Positions 45,759-56,043 are shown, numbered from the stretch's first letter. The stretch is 64,000 nt of DNA from Aureimonas ureilytica (GCF_001475935.1 NZ_LDQA01000009.1:62001-126000); one strand, 5' to 3'. Notes: a model not told the origin generated them from the letters alone. Program-made: numbers and translations.

Positions 45759-46337
45759 TCACGCCCTTGGCGCGATGGGCTCCCAGCCATGGCGGATCGC
45801 AAGGTCCGGCAGGGTCGCGCTCCAGACATGGCCCTGAAACGGCTGGTCCTCGGCGCGCGAGATGGGGCGCCCCGCCAGCGCGCAGAAGAGCAGCGTGCCG
45901 ACCGCGCCATGAGCGACGATGGCGAGATCGCCTCCCCCTTCATGCTGCCGGACGATGCCGCGCATCGCATCGGTGATACGGGTCTGCGCATCCACCGCGC
46001 GCTCCCAGCCGCGCACGCTCGTCTGCGGCTCGGCAAAGAAGGCATCGGCCACGGTCTCGAACTCCGCCGGCGGCAGGAAGCCCGTCGCGCTGCGGTCGTT
46101 CTCGCCGAGTTCCGCCAAGACCTCGACGCCGAGCCCCCAGCGCCCGGCCAGGATGCCGGCGGCCTCGATGGCCTTGGTTTCGGTGCTCGCCCAGACCTGG
46201 CGGAGGCCGCTTAGCGCAGGTTGCCCGGCGAAACGGCGCATGCGCTCGATGCCGGAGGGTGCGAGGTGCCAGCGCTCGACCGGCACCAGCGGATCGACCA
46301 CGACCTCGGGATGGCTGATGAAGAAGAGTGTGGCCAT
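45759..46337 (-). CDS. Histidine phosphatase-family protein with altered RHG motif
   Basis: A 192-residue protein of the phosphoglycerate mutase-like fold. The N-terminal motif, normally RHG, reads S-H9-P, keeping the nucleophilic His but losing the Arg. The second conserved His is kept in VAHGAVG, and Glu appears in LGENDRSATGF. Loss of the Arg may lower phosphatase activity or alter the substrate. It follows the transglycosylase stop by 3 bp, so it is probably in the ispG operon. Confidence 0.82.
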   Translation of the reverse strand: MATLFFISHPEVVVDPLVPVERWHLAPSGIERMRRFAGQPALSGLRQVWASTETKAIEAAGILAGRWGLGVEVLAELGENDRSATGFLPPAEFETVADAFFAEPQTSVRGWERAVDAQTRITDAMRGIVRQHEGGGDLAIVAHGAVGTLLFCALAGRPISRAEDQPFQGHVWSATLPDLAIRHGWEPIAPRA

Positions 46338-46340
46338 AGC

Positions 46341-47204
46341 TCAGCGGTTCTTGATGACGACGCAGGAGCCGCCGACATTGCGATATTTGTTGCAGAAGGC
46401 GTCGGCCGCACCGCGCGTGTTGGCGCCGATGCGAATGGCGGTGATCCGGCGCGGGCCGGAGAGCGGCCGCGTGCGCATCACGATCGGCTCGACGCCGCCG
46501 AGAATGCCGGGATAGCGATCCTGCAGCTTGCGATAGAGGCGAACGGCGATGGCCTCGTTGGGATGGCCGGCGACCTGCGCGCCCCAGGGGCGCATGGGCG
46601 CGCTCTCGGCCGCCGCGAAGACGGCGCGTGTCGGCAGAATGGGCAGCCGGCGGCAGGCAAGCGCGAAATCCAGATCCTTCACCAGCGGCTCCACGGCCGC
46701 CTCGCGTTTTTCCTCGCGAAACCAGGACGCCGGCTGCGCGGTGATGGAGAGGACGTAATCCTCGGTCTCATAGGGCAGCCGCCCGCCGCTCTGCATCCAC
46801 CGCTTCACGCGGTTGATGCCGCCATTATAGGCCGCCGCCGCCAGCCCCCAGGAGCCGAGTTCCGAGCGCAGATCGCGCAGATAGGTCGCGGAATGGCGCA
46901 GCGCCTCGCGCTTGTCGAACGGGTCCGACAGGCCGCGCTCCTTGGCCGTGAAAGGCATGAACTGGGCGATGCCCTGCGCGCCGACGGGGGACTGGGCGGA
47001 TTCGTCGAAGCGCGATTCCTTCCAGATCAGGCGCGCGAAGAATTCCGGCGCCATGCCGACGGATTTGGCGTTCTCGGCGATGAGATCGCAGATTTCGGCC
47101 ACGCGCGGATTGTTCTTCTCGCCCGTCTTGTCCTCGGCCTTGGCGCTTGGCGTGAGGGCGAGCGCCAAGGCAACGGCGGCGAGAGAAAGACGACGTCCTG
47201 TCAT
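46341..47204 (-). CDS. Lytic transglycosylase (SLT domain)
   Basis: A 287-residue periplasmic protein. A signal peptide spans residues 1-23 (cleavage after AKA). The SLT domain has the catalytic Glu63 in [12 protein letters not shown], followed by [10 protein letters not shown] and AAAAYNGG, the lysozyme-like family 1 pattern. It would cut glycan strands to make anhydro-muropeptides. The ATG overlaps the ispG stop by 4 bp. A long upstream frame extension is only the ispG shadow. The C-terminal 90 residues after the SLT core are not recognised. Confidence 0.88.
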   Translation of the reverse strand: MTGRRLSLAAVALALALTPSAKAEDKTGEKNNPRVAEICDLIAENAKSVGMAPEFFARLIWKESRFDESAQSPVGAQGIAQFMPFTAKERGLSDPFDKREALRHSATYLRDLRSELGSWGLAAAAYNGGINRVKRWMQSGGRLPYETEDYVLSITAQPASWFREEKREAAVEPLVKDLDFALACRRLPILPTRAVFAAAESAPMRPWGAQVAGHPNEAIAVRLYRKLQDRYPGILGGVEPIVMRTRPLSGPRRITAIRIGANTRGAADAFCNKYRNVGGSCVVIKNR

Positions 47205-48469
47205 TCGGCGGCGGCGCGCCCGCCCCCGAAGCGGCGCTCGATATAGGCGAGCACCATCTCGTGGAATTCCTGCGCGATGCCCGCGCCGCGTAAGGTGGCG
47301 ACCTTCACCCCGTCCATGTAGACGGGGGCGGAGGGCACCTCGGCGGTGCCGGGCAGCGAGATGCCGATATCGGCGTGTTTGGACTCGCCCGGCCCATTGA
47401 CGATGCAGCCCATGACGGCGACCGACAGCGCCTCGACGCCGGGATAGCGCTCGCGCCATTCGGGCATGTTGCGACGGATATCGTTCTGGATCGTCTCCGC
47501 CAACTCTTGGAACAAGGTCGAGGTCGTGCGCCCGCAGCCGGGGCAAGCCGCGACGATCGGGATGAACTGCCGGAAGCCCATGGTCTGGAGAAGTTCCTGC
47601 GCGACCTGCACTTCCTTGGTGCGGTCGCCGCCGGGCTCGGGCGTCAGCGACACGCGGATCGTGTCGCCGATGCCTTCCTGCAGGAGAATGCCCATGGCGG
47701 CCGACGAGGCGACGATGCCCTTCGAGCCCATGCCCGCTTCCGTCAGGCCGAGATGGATCGCATGGTCGGTGCGCCGCGACAGGTCGCGATAGACGGCGAT
47801 GAGATCCTGAACGTTGGAGACCTTGGCGGACAGAATGATCTTCTCGCGCGCGAGGCCCGTCTCCTCCGCCAGCGCGGCGGAATGAAGCGCGGACTGGATG
47901 ATCGATTCCCGCATGACCGCGCGCGCCGAAAGCGGCTGCGCGAGGGCCGAGTTCTCGTCCATCAGCCGGGTCAGGAGTTCCTGGTCGAGCGAGCCCCAGT
48001 TGACGCCGATGCGCACCGGCTTGTCGTGCCGGATGGCCATTTCGATGATGTCGACGAACTGCCGGTCCTTCTTGTCCTTGAAGCCGACATTGCCGGGGTT
48101 GATGCGGTACTTCGCGAGCGCTGCCGCGCAGTCGGGATAATCGGCGAGCAGCTTGTGGCCGATATAGTGAAAGTCGCCGACCAGCGGCACGGAGAGACCC
48201 AGCCGGTCCAGCCGCTCACGAATGCGCGGCACGGCGGCGGCCGATTCCGGCCGGTCCACGGTGATGCGCACGATCTCCGAGCCCGCGCGCGCCAGCTGGG
48301 CGACCTGTGCGACGGTGGAATCCACATCCGCCGTGTCGGTGTTGGTCATGGACTGAACGACCACCGGGGCCGGTCCGCCGACGAGAACGCCGCCGACATT
48401 CACGCCCACCGTGCGGCGGCGGGGCAACGGGTCGGCGAGAACGGGGTCGATCGGCGTGGCTGACGTCAT
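47201..48469 (-). CDS. ispG: (E)-4-hydroxy-3-methylbut-2-enyl-diphosphate synthase
   Basis: Converts MEcPP to HMBPP in the MEP isoprenoid pathway. The 422-residue product has the TIM-barrel N-terminus ([32 protein letters not shown]) and the C-terminal iron-sulfur domain with Cys in VAACPGCGR and [22 protein letters not shown]. The ATG at 48469 gives normal length; the frame stays open to 49171 over the DUF3309 region without support. It heads an operon with the transglycosylase and phosphatase genes. Confidence 0.96.
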   Translation of the reverse strand: MTSATPIDPVLADPLPRRRTVGVNVGGVLVGGPAPVVVQSMTNTDTADVDSTVAQVAQLARAGSEIVRITVDRPESAAAVPRIRERLDRLGLSVPLVGDFHYIGHKLLADYPDCAAALAKYRINPGNVGFKDKKDRQFVDIIEMAIRHDKPVRIGVNWGSLDQELLTRLMDENSALAQPLSARAVMRESIIQSALHSAALAEETGLAREKIILSAKVSNVQDLIAVYRDLSRRTDHAIHLGLTEAGMGSKGIVASSAAMGILLQEGIGDTIRVSLTPEPGGDRTKEVQVAQELLQTMGFRQFIPIVAACPGCGRTTSTLFQELAETIQNDIRRNMPEWRERYPGVEALSVAVMGCIVNGPGESKHADIGISLPGTAEVPSAPVYMDGVKVATLRGAGIAQEFHEMVLAYIERRFGGGRAAAE

Positions 48470-48719
48470 CGGGTCGGCTTTCCAGCGAAAAGGGCGATGG
48501 CTCCCGGCACAAGGCCGAGTGCCGCTTTGGTCTATATCGCCGCGCATATCTGTCAAATGAAGAGAGGGCGTTCTTGCAGAGACTTCGTGTCGCGAGCATG
48601 ACACGGGCCAGCTTCGGCGGCTTGCGTGTCGATGGCCGGACTGGCACCTGTCGCGGGCGGAGCACGCCTCCCGGCCGGGGATGCCCAGTGTCCGCCCACC
48701 GTGTTCAACAGGAGAGCCC

Positions 48720-48878
48720 ATGACGCCCGGCGCCGCCCTTGCCCTGTTCTGCCTTCTCATGCTGGTCGGTTTCCTGCCGATCTGGCCGTGGTCGCGCGGC
48801 TGGAGCTTCCGGCCGGCCATCCTGCTCGGGGTGATCTTCACCTTCGCGATCATGGTCTGGGTCACCATCCTCGTTTGA
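48720..48878 (+). CDS. 52-residue membrane miniprotein, DUF3309-like
   Basis: Two membrane segments flank the turn [14 protein letters not shown], which parallels the [14 protein letters not shown] of the DUF3309 protein 100 bp downstream. AGGAGAG lies 6 bp before the ATG. It is probably a diverged paralogue. The function of the family is unknown; members are common in rhizobia. Confidence 0.7.
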   Translation: MTPGAALALFCLLMLVGFLPIWPWSRGWSFRPAILLGVIFTFAIMVWVTILV

Positions 48879-48919
48879 AGGCCGATGCGGCGATCGTAAG
48901 TCAATTGTGACGATTTTGT

Positions 48920-48944
48920 GGAACCGAACACGTCCGCGTGAGTT
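48920..48944 (+). promoter_or_regulatory. Candidate EcfG (general stress) promoter
   Basis: GGAAC (48920-48924), 16 bp, then AGTT (48941-48944) matches the alphaproteobacterial EcfG consensus GGAAC-N16/17-CGTT with one mismatch. It lies 33 bp upstream of the DUF3309 start. Confidence 0.6.
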
Positions 48945-48976
48945 CTGGGGGCGTCGTGTTTTCTACGGAGTTCCCC

Positions 48977-49135
48977 ATGTCCATCGGCACCATTCTTCTG
49001 ATCGTCCTGATCCTGCTCCTGATCGGCGCCTTTCCCGGCTGGGGCTACTCGCGCGGATGGGGCTACGGGCCGAGCGGCCTTCTGGGCTTCCTGCTCGTGG
49101 TCGTGATCGTGCTGCTCCTGATGGGACGCATATAA
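48977..49135 (+). CDS. DUF3309-family membrane miniprotein
   Basis: A 52-residue protein, [20 protein letters not shown] then [17 protein letters not shown] and a second helix, which is the full DUF3309 pattern. GGAG lies 6 bp before the ATG. A probable EcfG promoter upstream suggests induction under general stress. The family has no known biochemical role. Confidence 0.88.
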   Translation: MSIGTILLIVLILLLIGAFPGWGYSRGWGYGPSGLLGFLLVVVIVLLLMGRI

Positions 49136-49142
49136 GAATTTC

Positions 49143-49168
49143 GGGGCCGCCGTTTCGGCGGCCCCTTT
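49143..49168 (+). terminator. Rho-independent terminator after the DUF3309 gene
   Basis: GGGGCCGCCG (49143-49152) and CGGCGGCCCC (49156-49165) form a perfect 10-bp stem with a TTT loop and a TTT tail. The convergent MFS gene ends 7 bp further and may share the hairpin. Confidence 0.85.
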
Positions 49169-49172
49169 CACT

Positions 49173-50402
49173 TCAATGCCCGTCGCGCCGATCCGCGCCG
49201 TGCATCAGCCCGGACAGGACGAGAATCACGAGCAGGCAGACGCAAAGCCCGAGGAACACCGGCGAGAAGCCGAAATGCTGGGCGAAATAGCCGATGGCGG
49301 ACGGCGCGACGAGAATGCCGCTATAGCCGATCGAGGTCGCGATCGAGATGGCAACGCCCGGCTTCAGCCCCTCGATATTGCCCGCCGCCGAAAAGGCGAT
49401 CGGCACGAGATTGGAAAGCCCGATCCCGAGGATCGCAAAGCCGATCAGCGCGACGGTGAGGCCCCCGGCAAAGCTCACCAGAACCAGCCCCGCCACCGCA
49501 AAGCCGACCGACAAGCGGATCGTGCGAACCGCGCCGAGCCGGTCCCGCAGCCCGTCTCCCAGAAACCGGAACAGCGCCATGGTGGCCGAGAAGGCCGCGA
49601 AGGCGAGGCCGGACATTTCGATGTCGATGCCGAGTTCGCGCACGAGATAGATGGCGCTCCAGTCGATCGTCGCTCCTTCCGGGATCATGGAGAAGAGCGC
49701 GCAGACGCCGAGCGCCACCGCGATCAGACGCCCACGGCTGGACGTCGCGGGAGCGCCTTGCCCGTCCGTCTCGGCCGCGGCCGGCGCGTCGTGGGGTGAC
49801 GTTCGATCCTCCATCAGCGACCGGCTGATCGGCCAGAGCGCGGCCAGCATGACGAGGGCGACCACGCTCGCCTGCCCCACCGAACCGATCGCCCCGATGA
49901 GGGGGCCGCCCACAGCCGCGCCCAGAACCCCGCCGACCGACCAGAACCCATGGCACGATGACATCATGGCCTGATGCAGCGTGCGCTCGGTCGCTACCGC
50001 ATTGGCGTTCATCGCGACATCCATGCCGCCCATCGTCATGCCGAAAAAGAGGATCGCGGCGGCCGCCCAGAGCGGGCTCGGTGCGAGCACCAGAAGAAGC
50101 AGCGCAAAGGCCAGAAGCGCCTGAAGCACGAGGGTCGGCTTGCGCGAGCCGAAGCGCGCCGTCGCCGCGCCGACCATCGGCATGGCCGCGATGGCGCCGA
50201 GGCCGAAGACGAGGATCAGAAGGCCCAGCCGGCTTTCGCTCAGGCCCAGCCGCTCGGCCAGAAGCGGCACCTGCGGCGTCCAGTTGCCGAGCACAAACCC
50301 GTTCACCAGAAAGGCCAGCGACACCGCGATCCGGCGCGCGGGCCAGGCGGCCATGCGAGGGCGCTCGAGGTCCGAAGCGTGGGACAAAATCATTTCCTTC
50401 AT
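49173..50402 (-). CDS. MFS transporter (YbjJ/FucP-like)
   Basis: A twelve-helix major facilitator of about 409 residues (first helix [35 protein letters not shown]; central [16 protein letters not shown], typical of the YbjJ group). A charged loop with [17 protein letters not shown] separates the two halves. The ATG at 50402 is tentative; 50438 and 50393 are alternatives. It follows a DeoR-type regulator on the same strand by 120 bp, so a sugar or nucleoside is a reasonable but unproven substrate. Confidence 0.82.
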   Translation of the reverse strand: MKEMILSHASDLERPRMAAWPARRIAVSLAFLVNGFVLGNWTPQVPLLAERLGLSESRLGLLILVFGLGAIAAMPMVGAATARFGSRKPTLVLQALLAFALLLLVLAPSPLWAAAAILFFGMTMGGMDVAMNANAVATERTLHQAMMSSCHGFWSVGGVLGAAVGGPLIGAIGSVGQASVVALVMLAALWPISRSLMEDRTSPHDAPAAAETDGQGAPATSSRGRLIAVALGVCALFSMIPEGATIDWSAIYLVRELGIDIEMSGLAFAAFSATMALFRFLGDGLRDRLGAVRTIRLSVGFAVAGLVLVSFAGGLTVALIGFAILGIGLSNLVPIAFSAAGNIEGLKPGVAISIATSIGYSGILVAPSAIGYFAQHFGFSPVFLGLCVCLLVILVLSGLMHGADRRDGH

Positions 50403-50522
50403 TGAGACGGGCACGAGCCTCAGTTCGTTATGAATCAAAAGCGCGCGAGGTCGAGCCTTGGGAACCGCAAGCAGCGGAAGCGGTGGAGCAACGGCCGTTC
50501 GGGATTGCGGGGCCGCGCACCG

Positions 50523-51350
50523 TCAGGCCCGTGACTTCGCTCGCGCCACGCCGCCCTCTCCCACAGGCGGCCGGGCGCGCAGAATGCGAAGACCGACCGC
50601 TTCCAGCGCCGCAACGCTCGCCTCCGGCGCATCATGCTCCACGACGAGCGTGTCCAATCCCGCCGTGGGCAGGACATGGAAGGGCGCGACGCTGGCCAGT
50701 CTCTCGTTGACCACGGCCGCCACGACCGCCCCGGCTTGAGCGCTCAGAACGCGCTTGAACTCGGCGTCCTCGTAGTCTTGCGCGGTGATGCCGATTTCGG
50801 CATCGACCGCGCAGACGCCGAGAACTAGAAGGCTCGAGCGCAGCGCTTCGGCAGCGCGCAAGCTGGCGGCGCCAAGACACGCGCCCGTGCGCGGGTTGAC
50901 TCGTCCGCCGAGCAGGATGACTTCGACCTGGGGCCGATCCTCCAAAGCGCAGGCGATGGCGGGGGAATGGGTCACGACGGTCAGGGCGCGATCGGTCGGC
51001 AGTGCCTCGGCCACGAGGATATTGGTAGAGCCGGCGTCGATGAAGAGCGTCGCGTCCGGCCCGGACATATCGGCGATGCGCTCGCCCAGGGCTTGCGCCA
51101 GTGCCCTCTTGCGCCCGCTCGCCTCCGCCCGGCGAAGGTTGAGAGGCACGACTGCCGGCGCGGGCGGCAGCGCGCCGCCATAGACGCGGCGGCAGAGCCC
51201 GGCCGAGGCGAGCTCGCGCAAGTCCCGCCGGATCGTGTCCTCCGAGACGCCGAAGTCTCGGGCGAGCTCCGACGCCAGCACGCGGCCTTCGAGCGACAGC
51301 CGCTCGCGAATGCGCCCGTGCCGTTCGGGCGTCATCGGCATCATGTTCAT
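50523..51350 (-). CDS. DeoR/GlpR-family transcriptional regulator
   Basis: A 275-residue regulator with an N-terminal HTH (about 12-60; VLASELARDFGVSEDTIRRDLRELASAGLCRRVYGGA) and a C-terminal DeoRC sugar-phosphate-sensing domain (LFIDAGSTNILVAEAL, VILLGGRVNPRTGACLG, AEIGITAQDYEDAEFKR). Such proteins repress sugar or nucleoside genes until a phosphorylated ligand binds. It is upstream of the MFS gene on the same strand and probably controls it. There are three close in-frame Met near the start; the first is used here. Confidence 0.9.
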   Translation of the reverse strand: MNMMPMTPERHGRIRERLSLEGRVLASELARDFGVSEDTIRRDLRELASAGLCRRVYGGALPPAPAVVPLNLRRAEASGRKRALAQALGERIADMSGPDATLFIDAGSTNILVAEALPTDRALTVVTHSPAIACALEDRPQVEVILLGGRVNPRTGACLGAASLRAAEALRSSLLVLGVCAVDAEIGITAQDYEDAEFKRVLSAQAGAVVAAVVNERLASVAPFHVLPTAGLDTLVVEHDAPEASVAALEAVGLRILRARPPVGEGGVARAKSRA

Positions 51351-51660
51351 CTGGTTATCTCTCGCTATTCATATCGGGAGATGCACGATGATGCCCGATC
51401 AGTCAATCACAAGGAGGAATAATGCCGAATTCGGCATCATTCGACTTCTGCCTATCCTGCCCATCGGCGCGGCATGAAGGGTCGTTTAAGGTAAGGAGAG
51501 CCTCGTGTGACGTGTCGGCCTGCCACCAAGAAACTTCACCCATCCTTTAAAGAATGAAGTATGAGGAACAGACAGGCGTGCTTCGTGATTTGGGATGGGC
51601 TTTCGAAGGCCAATCCGCATCGCTAGGAGCCGATGGGACGTAGATCGGATCGCTTTTGGC

Positions 51661-52572
51661 ATGACGGACCTTGTCATCGGGATACCAACCTTTCGGCGCC
51701 CCGCCCTTCTGACCAAGCTGCTCGAAAGTCTCCGGCCGGAGATCGCCGGCCGTATGGTGACGGTTCTCGTCGCCGACAATGATTGCGACCCCGCGATCGA
51801 GGCGCTCGTCGCCGCCTTTCCGCGCGAGGAGGGGCAGCGCTTCGTCTATGTGCCCGTCTCCGAACGCGGCCTGTCTCCGGTTCGCAACAGCCTCGTGGAC
51901 GCGGCCTTACGCGAAGCGCCGGACTGGCGGCGGCTCATCATGTTGGACGATGACGGGCATGTGGCGGAAGGCTGGCTGGCGACCCTGCTCGGCTGCGCCG
52001 ATGCCTACGAGCCGCATCTTCTGGGCGGCCCGGTCGAGGGTCTGCTCCCGTCCGATGCCGGGCTTTTCGCGCGCAACAGCATCTATGCCAGCCGGCGCGG
52101 CACCAGAACGGGGCCGACCAAGCTCCTGCGCGGCGCGCAGAACCTTCTGATCTCGCGCCGCCTGCTCGACCTCGTGGAACGCCCCCTTTTCCGCAACGCC
52201 TATAAATCCTCCGGCGGGGAGGATTACGACTTCTTCCGCCGGGTACGCGCGGCGGGTGGGGAGATCGTCTGGTGCGAGGAGGCCGTGGTCTACGAGCCGA
52301 CGCCGACCCCGCTGCTGCGCACGGCCAAGGTGCTGGAGCGCTACTACACGACCGGCATCTACATGGCGAAGATCGACCAGAGCTATGACGGCGCGGGTGC
52401 GGCCTGGCGCTTGGCCGTGAAGGGCAGCGTCGGTTCGCTCGCCCGTCTCGCCTTGTCGCTGCCACAGCTGCGCAAGGATCCGATCGCCAAGAACCTCCTG
52501 TCGGTCGCCCATCACGCCGGCCGCCTTGTCGGCATGGTCGGCGGCAACACGTCCCGATACGCCAAGCGATAG
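51661..52572 (+). CDS. Family 2 glycosyltransferase
   Basis: A 303-residue GT-A fold glycosyltransferase (MTDLVIGIPTFRRPALLTKLLESL) with the metal-binding acidic motif LDDDGHV and the later acceptor-site GGEDYDFFRRV. The tail has a region rich in Leu/Arg but no clear membrane helix. The frame is open from 51595, but the ATG at 51661 starts the family domain directly. It stands alone between a regulator and an exporter, so the glycan made is unknown. Confidence 0.87.
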   Translation: MTDLVIGIPTFRRPALLTKLLESLRPEIAGRMVTVLVADNDCDPAIEALVAAFPREEGQRFVYVPVSERGLSPVRNSLVDAALREAPDWRRLIMLDDDGHVAEGWLATLLGCADAYEPHLLGGPVEGLLPSDAGLFARNSIYASRRGTRTGPTKLLRGAQNLLISRRLLDLVERPLFRNAYKSSGGEDYDFFRRVRAAGGEIVWCEEAVVYEPTPTPLLRTAKVLERYYTTGIYMAKIDQSYDGAGAAWRLAVKGSVGSLARLALSLPQLRKDPIAKNLLSVAHHAGRLVGMVGGNTSRYAKR

Positions 52573-52654
52573 GTCAGGCGCAGCGCGCTCTCGGACCCTC
52601 GATGCTGCGCGTCAGTCACGCTCCCCAAAGCAGCGCACCGCTTCGCCCTCTCAC

Positions 52655-52701
52655 AAAAAAGGCCGCGCTTCCGTTCCCATCTGGGAGGAAGCGCGGCCTT
52701 T
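52655..52701. terminator. Bidirectional terminator between glycosyltransferase and EamA genes
   Basis: AAAGGCCGCGCTTCC (52658-52672) pairs with GGAAGCGCGGCCTTT (52687-52701). T tracts on both strands let it serve the two convergent genes; the minus-strand side has the longer tract. Confidence 0.9.
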
Positions 52702-52722
52702 GCGTTTCGAGCGAAGGGGCGA

Positions 52723-53613
52723 TCAGGCGCCGAGCGAACCGGCGGGCTTGGGCAGGGCGGGCACCACGCGCCGGTCGTCGCCGCCGCTGAGCGTCATCAT
52801 TCCGCAGAAGCCGACCAGCGCCATGCCGGCGACGGCCAGCGGATCGGGGAACTCGCCGAAGAGCACGGCGCCCAGAAGCGCGGCCCAGACGATCTGGCTG
52901 TACTGCGTCGGCGCGATGCGGCTGGCGGGCGTCAGGCGGGCCGCGACCACCATCGTGATATTGCCGATGCCCGCGCACAGGCCGCCCACGACCAGGATCG
53001 GCCAATGCTGCACGGACGGCATCACGAAATGCGGGATCATCAGGAGGCCGTTGGTCAGCGTTGCCGCCGTCAGCACGCCGCCCACCAGTGTCAGGCGCTT
53101 TTCCGTCTGCCCGAGCGAGCGCAGCAGAATGGCGCTGAGCGCGCCGCTGAAGGCGCAGACGATGGCGGCCAGATGGCCGAGCGTCAGGGCGTTGAAGCCG
53201 GGGCGCACGACCAGCATGACGCCCGCGAGGCCGCCGAGCAGCGCCAGCCAGCGCGAGGGGCCGACCGTCTCCTTCAGGAGCACCATGGAGAGAACGGCGA
53301 CGAAGACCGGAAGCAGGAAGATCAGAGAGTAGGCTTCCGCCATCGGCAGATGGGTGAAGGCGTAGATCGCCGACATGCCGCCGACCGTGCCGGTCGTCAT
53401 GCGCGCCAGAACCATCCAGGGGCGATGCGGGCGCAGGATCGAGCGCCAGCTCTCGTCCGCGCGCTTGGACAGAAGCGCGGGCCCGAGCGCGATCAGCGAG
53501 ACGAAGAAGCCGATCTCGAACACGGGAAGCTGGCTGCCGAGCAGCTTTCCGGCCGCGTCGGAACAGGAATAGGAAAAATACGCGAGGAACGCGAGGAGAA
53601 TGCCGGACTGCAT
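52723..53613 (-). CDS. EamA/DMT-family membrane transporter
   Basis: A 296-residue, ten-helix drug/metabolite transporter with two EamA repeats (MQSGILLAFLAYFSYSCSDAAGKLL starts repeat one; ALSAILLRSLGQTEKRLTLVGGVL starts repeat two). It resembles the S-adenosylmethionine/RarD-like exporters. The ATG at 53613 starts the first helix; the frame runs to 53772 with a basic stretch that lacks family support. The substrate is unknown. Confidence 0.85.
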   Translation of the reverse strand: MQSGILLAFLAYFSYSCSDAAGKLLGSQLPVFEIGFFVSLIALGPALLSKRADESWRSILRPHRPWMVLARMTTGTVGGMSAIYAFTHLPMAEAYSLIFLLPVFVAVLSMVLLKETVGPSRWLALLGGLAGVMLVVRPGFNALTLGHLAAIVCAFSGALSAILLRSLGQTEKRLTLVGGVLTAATLTNGLLMIPHFVMPSVQHWPILVVGGLCAGIGNITMVVAARLTPASRIAPTQYSQIVWAALLGAVLFGEFPDPLAVAGMALVGFCGMMTLSGGDDRRVVPALPKPAGSLGA

Positions 53614-54024
53614 CGGATGCGACTTTGCAAAAAAGGAAAGGCCGGCATCGCGAGCGGACGATCGTTTGCCCTTGCGGGCGCGCATTCGGGACGGGGAGGT
53701 CGGCAGGCACATCATGGCACCTGGGCCTTGATAAATCCTTTTCCGCGCCGCGCCGCAACGCCCCTTCGCCACACGTCCCGATCATATAATCTTACGCTGT
53801 CACGCGCGGCGTGATGACACAGCGCGCCCCGTCAAACTGCGGCAAAACCAAGGAAAAGCGCGTGGCGGAAATAAGAAATTGGAGATGATGCCAGGACAGC
53901 GCGCCCGCGCCCGTCACACCTCCCGACAGGCGCGAAAGTTACGAACCTCCCCTCGACTTCGCACCTGCAAAAAGGGCGAATGCGTCACCGCACCCGCCCT
54001 CAAAGATGCCATGGATGTCAGCAC
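53614..54024. other. 411-bp region between EamA gene and thuB
   Basis: It should carry the EamA promoter and, at its right end, the thuAB terminator. The middle is somewhat AT-rich (for example GCGTGGCGGAAATAAGAAATT near 53860). No gene is supported. Confidence 0.45.
53969..53999 (-). terminator. Rho-independent terminator after thuB
   Basis: On the minus strand GGGCGGGTGCG and CGCATTCGCCC form a stem with a 2-bp internal loop, followed by TTTTT (53973-53969). It ends the thuAB transcript. Confidence 0.8.
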
Positions 54025-55083
54025 TCAATCGACGGCCAGCATCCGCCCTTCCGCATCCGACACGAAGCAGAGGTCGAGAAGCTTCTGGATGCCGGCGGCA
54101 TGGCGAAAGTTCGGCTGGCCGTTCTCGCCCGACAGAAGCGCCATGGCGAAACGGTGCTCGTTGCGCGGCGTCACCGGGCAGTCCACGCGAACCCAGGTCT
54201 GCGTTTCCATATCGGCCCCGAGACAGGCTTCGAGGCGCGAGTCCTGATGGTTGGCCCAGATGCGCAGCGCGCCCCGCTCTCCGTAGATGGCGAGGTTCAG
54301 GTCGTTCAGATTGCCTGTGGCATAGCGGGACATGTGCACGACGCCGAGCGCGCCGTTCGACATCTCGACCGTCATGGCGACGCTGTCGTTGACATCCAGC
54401 TTGTAGGCGCCGATCGCCCCGCCCTCGGCCTTGTCATAGGTCTTCATGCGGGCCTGAAGCGCCGCGAAGTCGAGCCCCGTACCGAAGCTCACGAAGTCGA
54501 GGATATGGATGCCGATATCGCCGAGTACGCCCTTCGAGCCATGCTCGGACGACAAGCGCCACAGCCAGCGTTCGTCCGTGCGCCAGTCGCCCCAATGGCC
54601 GGCCGTGAGCCAGCTTTGGAGATAGCTCGCCTCCAGATGCCGGATTGTGCCGATGCGCCCGTCATCCACCATGCGCCGCGCCATCTGGATCGCATGAGCA
54701 TTGCGATAGGTGAGGTTCACCATGTTGATGAGCCCCGCCGCCTCTGCAGCCTCGGTCATCGCTATCGCGTCGGGAAAGTTCACCGCTAAGGGCTTCTCGC
54801 AAAAGACCGGCTTTCCGGCGGCGAGAAGTTGCAGCGTCGTCGGCTTGTGAACGCCGTCGGGCGTCGAGTTCACGGCCGCGTCGAACTCATCCCAAGCGAT
54901 GGCGTCGGCCAGCGAGCCGAAGGTCTGCGGAATGGAATGCTCGAGCGCGAAGAGACGGGCGCGCTCGATATTCGTATCGACCGCCGCGACCACCGTCATG
55001 CCGGGTATGGAGGAGAAATGCTCGGCATGGCGAGCGGCGATGCCGCCCGTGCCAAGGATCAGGATGCGCCGTTCCTCGCTCAT
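54025..55083 (-). CDS. thuB: Gfo/Idh/MocA-family oxidoreductase, probable ThuB
   Basis: A 352-residue NAD(P)-dependent sugar oxidoreductase with the Rossmann start [17 protein letters not shown], the catalytic-region EKPLAVN (Glu-Lys-Pro) and the C-terminal [16 protein letters not shown] His motif. It overlaps thuA by 4 bp. In Sinorhizobium ThuA and ThuB together convert trehalose, maltose and sucrose to 3-keto derivatives. The pairing here supports the same role. Other Gfo/Idh functions cannot be excluded by sequence alone. Confidence 0.85.
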   Translation of the reverse strand: MSEERRILILGTGGIAARHAEHFSSIPGMTVVAAVDTNIERARLFALEHSIPQTFGSLADAIAWDEFDAAVNSTPDGVHKPTTLQLLAAGKPVFCEKPLAVNFPDAIAMTEAAEAAGLINMVNLTYRNAHAIQMARRMVDDGRIGTIRHLEASYLQSWLTAGHWGDWRTDERWLWRLSSEHGSKGVLGDIGIHILDFVSFGTGLDFAALQARMKTYDKAEGGAIGAYKLDVNDSVAMTVEMSNGALGVVHMSRYATGNLNDLNLAIYGERGALRIWANHQDSRLEACLGADMETQTWVRVDCPVTPRNEHRFAMALLSGENGQPNFRHAAGIQKLLDLCFVSDAEGRMLAVD

Positions 55084-55865
55084 CGATAGCCGGCCTCGCC
55101 GGCCTTGTGGAGCGAGCCGCCCTTCTTCTCGATCTTTTCACGCGCCTGATCGATCGGCACGTTGGGCGCCTCGGCCACCTCGCGCCAGGGCTTGGCGGGA
55201 TTGTAGGCCCAATGGACGGCATTGTGCAGAACGCGGCGAATATTGGGATCGTGATAGATCGGATAGGTCTCGTGACCGGGCTCGAAGTAGAAGATGCGCC
55301 CGGCCCCGCGCTGGTAGGTGAGGCCCGAGCGGAACACCTCGCCGCCCTCGAACCAGGAGACGAAGACGGTCTCCAGCGGCTCGGGGACAAGGAAGGGCTC
55401 GCCATACATTTCTGAGTTCGGCAGTTCGATCGCCTTGTCGATGCCTTGCGTGATCGGGTGGCTCGGATTGATCACCCAAAGCCGCTCGCGCTCCCCCGCC
55501 TCGCGCCAACGCAGCGAACAGGGCGTGCCCATCAGACGCTTGAAGATCTTGGAGAAATGGCCGGAATGGAGGACGAGAAGGCCCATGCCTTCATGAACGC
55601 GCTGCGCCACACGCTCGACGATCGCGTCCTCGACTCGGCCATGCGCCTTGTGTCCCCACCAGACGAGAACGTCCGTGGCATCGAGCTTCTCCTGGGTCAG
55701 CCCATGTTCGGGCTCTTCCAGGGTCGCGGTGGAAAGGGTCAGCTCGCCATCCTCGGCCAGCCCGTCCGCGATGGTGCGATGAATCCCGTCCGGGTAGATC
55801 GATCGGACGGTCTCGTTTTCCTTTTCGTGCAGATATTCGTTCCACACGGTCACACGGATCGGCAT
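55080..55865 (-). CDS. thuA: Trehalose-utilisation protein ThuA
   Basis: A 261-residue ThuA-domain protein (class I amidotransferase-like fold) with [11 protein letters not shown] at the start, [42 protein letters not shown] and [18 protein letters not shown]. The family works with ThuB in making keto-disaccharides. The only trehalose synthesis operon in the window lies 178 bp upstream on the same strand. GGAGGGAAG precedes the ATG. An inverted repeat about 70 bp upstream may be regulatory. Confidence 0.92.
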   Translation of the reverse strand: MPIRVTVWNEYLHEKENETVRSIYPDGIHRTIADGLAEDGELTLSTATLEEPEHGLTQEKLDATDVLVWWGHKAHGRVEDAIVERVAQRVHEGMGLLVLHSGHFSKIFKRLMGTPCSLRWREAGERERLWVINPSHPITQGIDKAIELPNSEMYGEPFLVPEPLETVFVSWFEGGEVFRSGLTYQRGAGRIFYFEPGHETYPIYHDPNIRRVLHNAVHWAYNPAKPWREVAEAPNVPIDQAREKIEKKGGSLHKAGEAGYR

Positions 55866-55936
55866 CCTGGCTTCCCTCCTCCTCGGCCCGTCGCGGGATG
55901 GTCCGCGTCGTTCTCAGCCTGATATGAACGGCCTTC

Positions 55937-55988
55937 GGGACTGAAACCTTCGCGATGAATCGGACCTCATTGCGACCGCTTCAGTCCC
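55937..55988. promoter_or_regulatory. Inverted repeat upstream of thuA
   Basis: GGGACTGAA (55937-55945) and TTCAGTCCC (55980-55988) are perfect inverted copies 34 bp apart, in the 178-bp gap between treY and thuA. It could be a regulator site or a weak stem. No T tract follows. Confidence 0.35.
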
Positions 55989-56043
55989 CTGCTCGTGTCG
56001 CATCACAGGGTGGCCGGAGCATGGACCCGACCACCCGAATGCG

